64,000 nucleotides of DNA from Litomosoides sigmodontis (Eukaryota > Nematoda > Chromadorea > Rhabditida > Onchocercidae). Within the stretch, counting starts at the first letter, position 1. The number at the start of each line of letters is the position of its first letter. The notes under the pieces are model-generated. The model did no database searches, was not told where the DNA came from, and worked only from the letters and a program-made list of their open reading frames with translations. The translations under genes were made by a program, and so were the position numbers. Positions 27,301-36,559 of this stretch are shown in pieces. The stretch covers positions 7,277,317-7,341,316 of the forward strand of contig OY718804.1 of the NCBI GenBank assembly GCA_963070105.1. Reading direction: 5' to 3'.

Positions 27301-30300
27301 AAATTAAAATATTAATTTTATCCAATTTTACAATTTAAATATGTCCAATCCATAAGATAAATGCCTGTTCTGCACAGCAATCTTAAACTAAATTATCATT
27401 CCATCACTGTCGTAAAAACGTTTGAAAAAAAAGACTTTAAGATTGAGATCAATATGCGTTTATTAAGTTTAATTAATTGACTAAATTTAAGCAAATCAGA
27501 AATATCACACCCTTAAAAAGCACCCGTCATGTTCTCTCTAATTTATGCAAAAAAAAAAAATCCACTCCATGCCTGAAGGACATGCGAAACGTTGATAAAT
27601 TGAGGTGCGCGAAGGAAAAGGCACACCTCTCGGCAGTAAAACTTATTTTATGTGCACATTTCAGGCTATCGTAAAGTAAGAGGAACTATTAGAGGGAAAG
27701 TTTAAAATGCAATTTCAAAGCAAACTTTACGGAAAACTTTTAAAAATTGCACAAAAGAGTGTGTTATTGGAATGCTTCTCTCATCTTTGGCGCAAACTTC
27801 ACTGACACTCAGATATTTCGTTTAATTTAACGCATTTTGTGGTGAAGAAAAAGTTTGTGGGAAAGAAATGGAATAAATGAGACATGAAAATTGAATAATA
27901 TGAACTGTTTGACTCAACAAATATTCTACGGAAAAATCGAAAGCTGAAATATGTCATGAAATGTAACGTTGGAATAAATTTTATTAACATACATATCAGC
28001 ACAGCACAGTAGGCGATGCAAATCGTCGAGAACTGAAATGATCTCCAATACCTTCACGAAATACTAAAATTCACAACGCGCAAAATTTCAGAGAAGCTTC
28101 TCTTTTCCTACTAATGCTAATAAATTAAGCAATTCTTAAACAAGAATTTCCCATCATTGAAATTGATAAGCGATTGGAATTGACGCAACTTCCATTAGAG
28201 CTTCCTTAAAGTAGCACTCTTTGATGTCTTAAGTGAAATTATTTCATTAGTCAAACAAAATTACATTTAGCAGATGGCCTAAAAGGCATCAAAAGGTACG
28301 AAATGCGGCAAAGCGCTGCCTCCACAAAAAGGAACAGCAGCTGGTGATGACGTAATAGATAATTAATGATACAAAGTCAAAAATCCATAATTAGTAAACA
28401 ATGAGAGCAAGCACTTCGAGGTGATAGGTGGAAGGGACGATTAGATGAAGAAATGGATAATCACCAACCGAGCATGCTAACACGGCCAGTCGATAATTGC
28501 CAACGTCAATGGAAGAAGTCGAAGAAGTGTTCGGCTGAGGGAACAATGACGGGAAAAACGATTCACAACTTCCGTACCGGATCCAGCACCAACCGGATGC
28601 CACTAGCTGTGATAGCCGAACTGCATTAAGCACGATGACGAACAACGAAATAGCCGCTCACTATTAGCGTTGCTATCAGCGCTTCGGGTCCGATCAGCGT
28701 GGGCGGAGACAGCTTCGATTGCCGCTCCGCATTGTCGGTCTTTTTTTCGCAGTCCGTTTGTTTGCTTGCTACGTTTTTTCCCTTCATCCTTTTGCAAATA
28801 GCTTGCTGAGGCAGCTGAAGCGCTTACACTACCATATCAGCCTGAATACCTTCCGGAAAAGAGTCTGAATACCGGTCGGCCTGTCCATCACTGTGATCGC
28901 GCTGTGATCTGTTATTCTTCCTTTTTTGTTGCTTGTTTGTTCTTTGAAAAATGCGCAGTTTTAAATGTTAGTTTTAGCGAGCTATTGTAGGATTCGGAGA
29001 GGTATTAAGCAATAACTCGGCAGATAGACAGATAAAGGAAAGTAAAAGTCAGTTCATCCAGTTTTTGGTGAAAAGTATAGAAAGGTGCGATTGCAAACAA
29101 TTCATTCTTTTTTCATTTATCTAGAATGAAATTTTTGAATTCAAGAGTAAAACGAAAGGAATGGATTTCATAAATTACTTGTTAATGAAGGAAGTTAGTG
29201 AAGAATGAAATTGTTGTGCATTCATGGGCCAGCGATTTACGACTTATTTAGCGGTAGCTCATCGAAGCATCATCTTTACAGAATGAGGTTTCGATGAATG
29301 GATAAATTGAATTACTTTGTAAGGTTACTTCAGCTTCAGCAATAGTATCCTAGAACTTGACTAGAAAAGAGAGAGATCGATCATATTCGAATTAGCGTAA
29401 AAATTAGCGAGGAATTAGAGATCAGCTAATTTATAGAGGAACTGTGATGGAGCAAAGGCGATAATTGTCTGATAAGTCAATTTGCAAAGTTACGAATTAA
29501 AGCTCAATTAGCATTACTTTTATCAGCTATTTTAATTAGCCAACGCATTTTTGGGTTTCAAAATTTATGGCCAAACATTTGCATGCATTGGTGTGTGAGA
29601 GGAAACGTACGGGTCATTCTTAGTTCAAGAAGTCAGTGAAGAAGCGTTCAGAAAAATTTGCACTGATCCCTGAAGAAATTAAATTAAATTGGTTCGATGC
29701 TGTGAGGTGCGATGCACTTCGAATTAGCCTGCTATTTTCTGGAAAAGAAGTGTTCGTCTATCCACGAAGTAAAGTTTCGAAGTAAGTATTAAGACAGAAA
29801 TTGGAAGGGCAGTTGTTACAGTAATCTGATCCATATCTAAGTACATTAATGAAATACGAGAAGTGAAACAAGTGTAGTAAGTGGACGGTGGGAGGAGAAA
29901 CGAAGGTGCGCGATGATGAATGTCGGAAGGAGTGTGCAACGGAGCGGAAGTTTATGCCAAATTATGGAAAATGATATCTTTCCACAAATGATAACACCTC
30001 ACAGCACCAATCAATTAACTACGTGACCTCGAAATTCCCAGCAATCCCATAAAAGTTAGCCATCAGGCGCTCCGATGGAATGAAATGATCTGAGGCGTAG
30101 CTGTAGCGCAAGGTACCACCGATTTACTCAGCACGATTTTCACTCAACTTAACTTGTCATTGGACCTGAATAATCCTTCCAATAAGACAGCTTCAAGTGA
30201 TCTCTTCGCTCGATGGCAATGATAACAGTAATCAGTGATGGCCAGATGACAGTCAACCTCCTCTGTTAACTGTTCCACTCAAAGCATTCAAATTAACGGA

Positions 30301-33300
30301 GGATCTTTTTTTTTTAGTTCGTTGAATTTCACCTCTCATTAAATTTAGGGCGATGAGAGAAGAGAAACAATGAGTACTCGGAGAGTCTTTATTCGCTTTT
30401 TTTCGAAGAGTGCAAATGTTCAACACTCAACAAATTTGAACTTTACTGATACAAATTATTCCTCAACAATTCACTTCAGTTCTTCTCTGTGTTAGCCATC
30501 TGGTGGGATTTTTGTGGGTTTTTTTATTTTCGAATTGCAAGCGCAGAAAAATGCAATAATAAACTTACTGCCAACAAAAGCATTGTCTGTCGGAGGAGGC
30601 GTTGGACGTTTACGACGGGGACCGATGGGAAGGCAAGGAGGGATCAGTTCGCCGCTGCTCATTCCCCTGCAAAACAGTTGCTAATAGCATTCCCTTTCAA
30701 TCCCTCAAATTATTTTCACTTCCAAATCATTTCCTTTCAGCGCAAAGAGCGGAAGAAGTAACTGTTAGTCTATGAATTTGCATATTTCCTGAAAAAGCGA
30801 ATGCTTTCGTGAGCTCCTCGTGCTGAGAAGCTATCATTCACTACCCTTTCATTGCTATTAATTTCACGCGTAGACATTTCGATTTAAAATTTAAAATATT
30901 GCTGGCGTTAATTTGTTACGAAAATTACTATTTTCAGGCATATCCTCAAAGTTAATTTAGCCAACTTACCTAACTGTTAGTTTAGTCCGAAAATAAAATA
31001 ACATCTTTTTCAAGTCTAATCAAATATCATGACATTCAAATTACTGTCTTCATTATTTGCAGAAATTTTAGAAAGTGCAACTTCTTACTCAATTGATGTT
31101 GCAGTTGAAGAGCCTGAATGGGATGTGGAAAATGATGACGAGCTGCTTGCTCCCTCGTTACTACTACATCGTAACTCAGGAACTGCCATCAAGTCTTCCT
31201 TATTGTTCAGCAAATCTTCGTCATGCTCATGAGCTGAAATTAATTAAACTAAAGCTGAACTTTAACCTTTAACCCTCCTCCTCCTCACAAACTTGCAGTA
31301 CATCTGCAAAGAAAATATGACGCATTATACTGGCAGTTTGTTTGTTTAGTTCGTCCGGGAAAGACGAAACAAAGGGAGGCGGAAATGATGCAGAAAAGGA
31401 AATGGTCCTTCAGGAGTCGTGAAGTACCAATCTCTGTTAGCCATCTCTGAAAGTTGGTCAACGATACATTAGCCCTTGGTCAGCACCAACAGGTGACGTC
31501 AACACTTAGACATATGCAAGATACCTAAAATAATTTCCCATATTGATGAATAACTTTCATGAAGCAGTCTATTGAAAACAATTTTGGAAAAAAAATTTAC
31601 GGCAGATTATTTTTTAATTAAATCTTATTTTTTAATTAAATCTACTCCGGTTAACGGTTATGATGATATGTGTGGTAAATCTTTTAATGGGCGAATTTAT
31701 AAATTCTTAAAACGATAACTCATTCATTGTTGTTTTTTTCCATAATAATATGATTAGATCGTAAGAAATGAATTTTGTGGAGCATTTGAAAGAGAGAAAA
31801 ATGGCTTGTGAAATTTTCGTTTGTTAATCAAACAAATTCAATGCAGTGGGAAGGAAAACGTCCTTTTGGAGAATTTTTCGTTTACTTTGCACAATTCTCC
31901 TTCAAGCAATTAACAGCAAGAGAGAAGCAAAGAGAGCAAGATGGTGTGATTCTGAATTATCTAATGAAAATGGCCGATTTCAAAAATTCAATTAAATTGT
32001 AAGAAATTTAATGTGATAATTCAACCATCTCTGCTAAACAAATTGAGAGAAGAAAAAAAAAACACGACGACGAGGAAGTTTTATTAGACATGGAATTGTT
32101 GAACGGACCTAAAATGGCCTTCGTTAGGATGCCTCCTCCACCCACCATGGCTTTGAGGTTGCTTCGAGATGATTCAGCCTCACGGCAGAGCATTGAACAA
32201 GGAAAGGTCGTGGAAGATGGAAACGAATGAAATGAAATAAATTTTTCGCGAAACCAAAAAAATATTTTTGCCAGAAGGTTTAAATGAATGTTTCCTCTCT
32301 CTTCGTTTAAGTGAATTTAAGGGAAATTTGAGAAACGATCAGCGGATAAGTGGAAGATGCTTCGTCGCTCTCAGATATGCATGTGTCGCGCTTTCTCCTC
32401 TAATTCATTAATTAAATAAGTGATGAGAAAGAAAAGCATTACTATCAGCTTGTTATGTACGGTTCTACCTGATACAGAGAAAAGCGTGACCTTCTTCTAG
32501 GTTAAACGGAAAGGTATATTTTGGTCAATTAAAATTTTGCAATAACTGTAAAATATTGTAATTCGACGCGAAATTTCTCAATCTTTTGTTAATGAAGAAA
32601 ATGATGGTGGAAGGAGAAGAATGAGTTCTGAGGTTGAGGATGGCGGAAGTCATCCTCAACCTCAGTTCGTTATTTTCTGTGGGAGAATATTTTTCACTAC
32701 TAGAAAATGTCATTTACCTGGTCGATGAGACATTACTAAGTTCAGTATGGAATATGTTGTGCAACACTAAATCCTTCTCTGATTTTTCACTACTGCACAA
32801 ACACCCCTCTCTCTCTCTCTCTCAGTTCGTCTCTGAGAGGATTACCTGCGGTCATTTGCGGTTGTGAATGAGTGCGGGAAGAAATAAGGGAATGTGATCG
32901 TCGTAAATATTTGCATGAATTAATCACTCAGGCGTCATCAATTAATTACAAAGTGAAATGGAAAAAGTTCAAACTTTTGTGAAAACTCGACGTCAACGGC
33001 TGATTTCAGCTTTCTCTTCATTTCTAAGCACTTCACTTACCAATGGTCAATTTTAAACTTCGGAATTATTTTGAAAAACATTTCTCATTTTGATCTGATT
33101 AACTGTAGTCAGGCGCAAATATACACGAAATATAAGGGCACCAGCGCTTAACTTGTCCGTAGGAATGTGACGTGACTCATTCATGCTTCTTTTTATCACG
33201 CCATGGGAAAGCTGTTAATTTGGAAGGCAAGTGTTAATATGTTGGGTGTGATACCTCACGTAACCGACGTATATTTAATGGTCTGATAGAGCTGTGGAAT

Positions 33301-33524
33301 CAATTCAAAACAGTGCTAAGATTTGAAATTCATTTGATAAACTTACCGATAGAAAGTTGTGGACTTTTAGAGACGAAGTGATGACTTGACTTTTGACGGA
33401 TATTGATGAAATAACTGCTTTCCAACGGATGAAAAAGTTTTGATTTTGAACTTAACCGTTGTTTTGAGGTGATTACCGGAGCAGAAGTTCCGCCAGATCC
33501 GTGTAATCCTTTGCTACTCATCAT
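8551..33524 (-). CDS. ten-1: Teneurin (TEN-1), type II transmembrane adhesion receptor
   Basis: Complete in-phase model, 44 exons, 8370 nt, 2789 residues. Exons 5' to 3' (low-high): 33347-33524, 31089-31233, 30569-30666, 27059-27247, 26799-26866, 26473-26617, 25068-25116, 23368-23615, 22735-22936, 22391-22586, 21922-21999, 21681-21834, 20855-21051, 20414-20669, 20092-20274, 19793-19939, 19534-19670, 19381-19448, 18738-19011, 18030-18212, 17421-17670, 17189-17332, 16935-17058, 16605-16730, 16153-16443, 15931-16033, 15568-15822, 15251-15433, 14892-15079, 14604-14767, 14294-14533, 13755-14029, 13032-13333, 12576-12942, 12194-12297, 11846-12044, 11565-11756, 11356-11487, 11044-11297, 10512-10930, 9966-10324, 9203-9322, 8963-9103, 8551-8793. 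Order: proline-rich cytoplasmic tail, one membrane helix, eight EGF repeats, Ig-like and beta-sandwich regions, NHL propeller, YD-repeat barrel, C-terminal region. Teneurins pair with latrophilins in adhesion and neuronal/gonad development. The ectodomain is very secure; the 5' exons are supported by splice sites and phase only. Confidence 0.92.
9966..14767 (-). other. ten-1: YD-repeat (RHS-like) barrel of teneurin
   Basis: Exons from 14604-14767 to 9966-10324 encode the tyrosine/aspartate-repeat barrel. Seen: repeated Y-D motifs such as YDSLGRP, FQYDRSSRI, VKRDAYGRV, FVYEYDDFFRL, YDLDGRL, FEYDVYGRV, YGYDDQSRI, and the family landmark VGRRPRINGRNVFTIEYD. The barrel closes with the RHS-core signature region (LGATIMDTNDRFYFPLGYRH, DDLLTGIVIVG, RPYDTFLGRFMS). 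This large hollow barrel is the extracellular scaffold that presents the C-terminal segment. The exon at 12194-12297 uses a weak GAG acceptor; its exact 5' edge is the least certain point here. Confidence 0.92.
14892..17058 (-). other. ten-1: NHL beta-propeller of teneurin
   Basis: Exons 16935-17058 to 14892-15079 encode the six-bladed propeller used in homophilic and latrophilin contacts. Blade signatures seen: RPDALCVGSDGSLYIGDYN, YYLAVDPLTDSLFISLP, FPKGIAFDEYGNLYIADSRR, WPTSLAVDMLNNKLYVLDTN, ARSIAVAPDSTIYIVETNS and SPSALAIDSKGVIYIADT. A cysteine pair in INCPFC and the CGDG motif of ARCGDG are at the family positions. The junction 15251|15079 was set so that IYIADT continues into DNFKI, which reproduces the vertebrate ADLGNIRI pattern. 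Confidence 0.93.
17189..19011 (-). other. ten-1: Teneurin beta-sandwich and cysteine-rich linker region
   Basis: Exon 18738-19011 holds the carboxypeptidase-regulatory-like (transthyretin-fold) domain: VSVIRGRVLAEDGSPLTGV, GGTFDLVVNGG, and the family FYVPWNE. Exons 18030-18212, 17421-17670 and 17189-17332 continue with IPTTNEVYLVYDSS, PNLTYTYSWEQTN and the hallmark VSVGYEYEGC followed by MLGGWSLSVHHHYD. The acceptor chosen for 17670 (ctttaag) is the only one that keeps phase with the preceding donor and yields the family IPxT motif. Confidence 0.9.
18559..18588. repeat. (GT)n microsatellite in a ten-1 intron
   Basis: About 15 GT units with one interruption, in the intron between the 18738 and 18212 exons. 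Confidence 0.95.
19381..21834 (-). other. ten-1: Eight EGF-like repeats of teneurin
   Basis: Exons 21681-21834 to 19793-19939 encode eight EGF repeats (roughly residues 540-830), followed by CGDGVDNDNDGLVDCED and a small 22-codon exon at 19381-19448 (QIKFLVQRDSVQRYADERHF). In EGF2 (SCPVLCSGNGVFYGGQC) and EGF5 (ACNNRGRADSESGLC) one cysteine is replaced, leaving five. This is the same pair of repeats that carries the unpaired cysteines used for covalent cis-dimerisation in other teneurins. All other repeats keep six cysteines. EGF5 has an acidic/serine-rich insertion between its first two cysteines. Confidence 0.93.
23274..23309. repeat. CT-rich simple repeat in a ten-1 intron
   Basis: Imperfect CTCT tract just 3' of the transmembrane exon (on the minus strand GA-rich). 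Confidence 0.9.
23368..23615 (-). other. ten-1: Teneurin transmembrane exon
   Basis: The exon encodes a cysteine/basic juxtamembrane stretch (KKRLKPFCNWK) followed by a single hydrophobic helix LAVLLILSLAFTCFTIIL (about residues 352-375) that continues into the next exon. Basic residues on the N-terminal side predict a cytoplasmic N-terminus, as expected for a type II protein. Confidence 0.9.
28626..28787 (-). other. Candidate internal first exon of a short ten-1 form
   Basis: Inside the 3.3-kb intron between 30569 and 27247 there is a local island of higher GC with an ATG-initiated 53-codon ORF on the ten-1 strand (begins MKGKNVASKQTDCEKK, ends VVRHRA, stop 28626-28628). A donor-like gtgagc within it (after codons for TLI) is in phase 0, compatible with the phase-0 exon 26473-26617. 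C. elegans ten-1 is known to use two promoters giving different intracellular domains. This is only a candidate. Confidence 0.25.
31267..31303 (-). other. Candidate alternative ten-1 start exon with an arginine cluster
   Basis: A strong acceptor (ttttctttgcag) is followed immediately by ATG and 12 codons MYCKFVRRRRVK, then a donor g|gttaaa. It ends in the same phase as the 33.3-kb first exon, so either could join exon 31089-31233. The intervening intron would be only 33 bases, very short, which lowers confidence. The four-arginine run resembles a nuclear-localisation patch. Confidence 0.3.
31494..31501. promoter_or_regulatory. Palindromic CRE (TGACGTCA) in ten-1 intron 1/2 region
   Basis: Exact 8-base cAMP-response element, about 190 bases upstream of the candidate start exon at 31303. 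Confidence 0.35.
32628..32665. repeat. Perfect 15-bp inverted repeat with 8-base loop
   Basis: Arms CTGAGGTTGAGGATG (32628-32642) and CATCCTCAACCTCAG (32651-32665) are exact reverse complements separated by gcggaagt. It lies in the first ten-1 intron and could fold as a hairpin in the transcript. Confidence 0.9.

Positions 33525-33528
<4 letters not shown>

Positions 33529-33560
<32 letters not shown>
33529..33560. repeat. (CT)16 repeat directly upstream of the ten-1 start
   Basis: Reads (AG)16 on the ten-1 strand and ends about five bases before the first ATG at 33524, so it lies in the 5' UTR or core promoter. Confidence 0.95.
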
Positions 33561-33564
<4 letters not shown>

Positions 33565-36522
33565 TGCTTCGTCCAAACGATACAGAAGTAAGTTGTCGTC
33601 GTCAGATGAGGAATTTTCAACAGAATGCATCAAACAGCAGCATATTTGTTTGCGGTGATGGCTGTACTGACTACAGTATTTCGGTAATCTAAAATTTAAA
33701 TATTAGCTATGAAACAGCTATTAATTAATCGACAAGAAGGGCGTCTATTTCACTTATACAACTGATAACAATCAATGATAATTTTATCAATTTTAAGCAG
33801 AAGACTGCACATTTCCAATCAATCCATCGCTGATTGGAGAGAGAGAGAGAGAGAAAGAGAGAATGATTGTTTGCCTATGTTTACATAATTTCGTCATAGA
33901 ACGTGTATTCTACGAGGAAACTAATTAATTTTAAATTTTTCCTCATAAAATGAATTTCTTGAATGCATTTTCCTCATCAAAACTCGATCATACAGGTTCG
34001 ATGAGATGAAATTTCCAGGTAACCTGTGGGGTCACACAAATCATCCGATTCGTACGTACAGAAAGAATTATGGTAAAGGAGAAAAAACGAGGAATGAAAT
34101 TTGATAATTTTTCATAAGTTTGTAATAATAGCTATAATTCGTGGAGTAGAAAGTCATTCATTGGCGCTCGCTAGTTCTTCTTAATTCGTTTCGTTTCAAC
34201 TGTTTCCGCTGAACGAATTAAAGTTTTATAATTGCAGAATTTGCATAGATTGGTTGTTTGGAACGTGAATGGATGAGGAAGGGAGAAAAAGTGTCGGGAA
34301 AAAGACAGGTGAGGTAAGAGGAATTGAGGGGCGGCAGAGAATCACCCATAAATCATGAAATGCTCCGACGGATGCATTCATTTGACTTTTTTGAAAACAT
34401 ATGTTACCGCCGCCCTCCTCCTCGCAGGAAGGCAACGAGGCTACCGGTCTAGAATTATGTTGCGTTTACAGTCACGTTCTAAATCTGTCACAATGAATTC
34501 ATTGTGTTTCAAGTAAGACAAGGCGAGTGATTTAAGACTAGCACTCTAATGGTTGGTAACTTAGGTATTCTGAACATATAGCTATCAATGAACGATGGAT
34601 AAAGCCTATTGTTTGAGAAAAATTGAGAGAGAGAGGCAAATGCAAAGTGCTATTGTTATCAAAATTTGGACATTAAAATCATTAAGTTTAATTTTAAACA
34701 GTTGTCCATTAGGTTTTGTTCGCGAAAATTTCATAGTTTGAAATGAAACTTCGCAACTACTTCATCTTCAGGTGCTAGTGAAGTCCTAAAAGACAGTTAG
34801 CGCTGGTGGATGAAGAAATCTCTAGAAGCAAAGGAAATGTTATCAGCAAAAAAGGAAATTGGGTGGGAGGCGACCACCTCACCTCACCCCACCCTGCAAT
34901 GACCCAAATTCCAGTGAAGCGTGATAAGAAGAGTTACGTATGCGGAAGAGACGGAGTAAGCGGTTGGGAACGGAGAAGTGCATTCCTCCGTGGCTTCAAG
35001 CAGCGTCAGCAGCACTTTCACACTTCGACACTACAAAACATTCAGCTAATTAATTAATTGATTAATCCCTCGGAGAAAGCGCTCTTCCCCCACTGCCACA
35101 TTAATTAGCATCGTGGCGATCGATGCCGGCGAGTCAGCCATAATTAGGCAAAAGTCCACCATCACTCCTCACACACTCAGAAATTGTACAGCTTGAAGCA
35201 CATGTGTTGTGGCATTCCCAGCTGTCGCCTGCACATTTCAATGAAATGAAATCAGCGGGAGTTTTGAGAGAGGAAGAATTAATTCGCTCGATAAGTCGAG
35301 CTTCTTCTAGCTGCCTGCAAGTTGGCCGATAGATAGCAGCAAGAATTAGTGATCGGAACGAATGGATCAGTTCATGTTGCTGGCTGAGTGAAGTGAAATG
35401 TTAAAACAATGCATGCATTCAGCACCACTACCACTACCACTTCCACCGATCTGAGCAAACAAGCAAATGGAATGGACAGATATCTCTATGGTCAGCAAAC
35501 AATGTTTTTGATGGACAGGAAATGGTGTGTGTGCACAGAAGGATCCAGCCGTTTTCAATTTCACATTTTTGCTAATTTGCATAAATTTGACTCATACAGT
35601 TTCGTGTTGAAGACTGGAAATTCTTCCCTTTCGCTATCTAGCATACTCAAACGGTTCAAGTTTACCGCACCGCATCCATCTCATCAATTAAGCGATATAG
35701 TGGGAGTTAGGTAAAGTAGGAAGGAATTTGGCTGCGACATCTTTGCTAATTTCATTTATGTCTTTCATAAATTAAAAAAGAATGGAAGTATTATTCGGTT
35801 CAGAAAGAGTAAAAATTATTGAAATTATTTTCGGTTTTTCAAAAATCGAACTTTTTTCATTTTTTTTCTTCATTGAGACTGAACATTCCTTTTGAATTTA
35901 TTGAAAAGTTTGAAGAAAGGAAAATATGAAATTGGCAAGGCAGAGTCAGTTAGTTGTTAAACTTTAAAACTGATCGTCGCTTTTCTTTTCATCTGATTTC
36001 TAAAGTTAACTTCAACCAACAAGGCGAAATGAGAAACAGAAAAGGAGAAAAGAAAGCCTTTGAGGTTTACCTTTTCCAAACATTTCTGTAATTTAATTCA
36101 TTTCAGTCATCGCATCAACTGATAGCAAATGTTATCAGCGATGATTTGGCAGGTAAACAAATGAGCTGTGACGATGGGTTTGGAAAGTAAACAATGGCGA
36201 GGAAAGACATAAGGAAGTGAACAGTATTGTTTACTTAGGAAAAGATGTCAGGTGAGAACCGAACGCTACAATTTCTTTTCTCAGTTCAATTCAAATTTCT
36301 GTTTTCATAAATTATTGAAATTGAAAAATGGGAAAGTGTTAACCGTGGAATTAATTGAGTGGAAGTGGAAGAGGAAATGAGTGCGAACATTTTGGGGCAG
36401 TGATTTGTTGAATTGTAATTTAACAAAGAGAGATTGAGCGAATGGGATAGCACAGCAATAATTATCTCATACTTTTCATCTCTCGTTAGTGGCACCTGTC
36501 CATCTGCGGTTTCAACAAAGCA

Positions 36523-36559
36523 ATTGTTATGGCAACAGGTCAACAGCTTCCTGACGTCA
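36523..36559. promoter_or_regulatory. RFX X-box followed by a palindromic CRE
   Basis: ATTGTTATGGCAAC (36523-36536) fits every position of the RFX/DAF-19 X-box consensus RYYNYYATRRNRAC. Fifteen bases further, TGACGTCA (36552-36559) is a perfect CRE. It lies 3 kb upstream of the ten-1 ATG and 5.8 kb upstream of DUOX. The sequence match is direct; function is inference. Confidence 0.45.

Larger units (their letters stand above)
25068..33524 (-). other. ten-1: Cytoplasmic N-terminal exons of ten-1
   Basis: Seven exons encode the intracellular domain. First exon 33347-33524: ATG ATG, 59 codons (serine/lysine-rich, contains SSKSKLFHPLESS), consensus donor g|gtaagt. Exon 31089-31233: acidic then serine-rich (HEHDEDLLNNKED, SSSSSFSTSHSGSS), with good acceptor and ga|gtaaga donor. 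Exon 30569-30666: RKRPTPPP. Exon 27059-27247: RGPPPQRDPPIPP then an acidic patch. The proline clusters look like SH3-ligand sites, known for teneurin cytoplasmic tails. Exons 26799-26866, 26473-26617 and 25068-25116 are basic then serine/threonine-rich. Phase matches at all seven junctions, but conservation is weak, so cDNA would be needed for certainty. An in-frame ATG at 30662, four bases after a good acceptor, could start a shorter form. Confidence 0.65.

Noticed and set aside
31029..31232. Plus-strand ORF EILESATSYSIDVAVEEPEWD
   Set aside because: The opposite strand gives an exon with good acceptor, good donor and correct phase for ten-1; the + ORF is its shadow.
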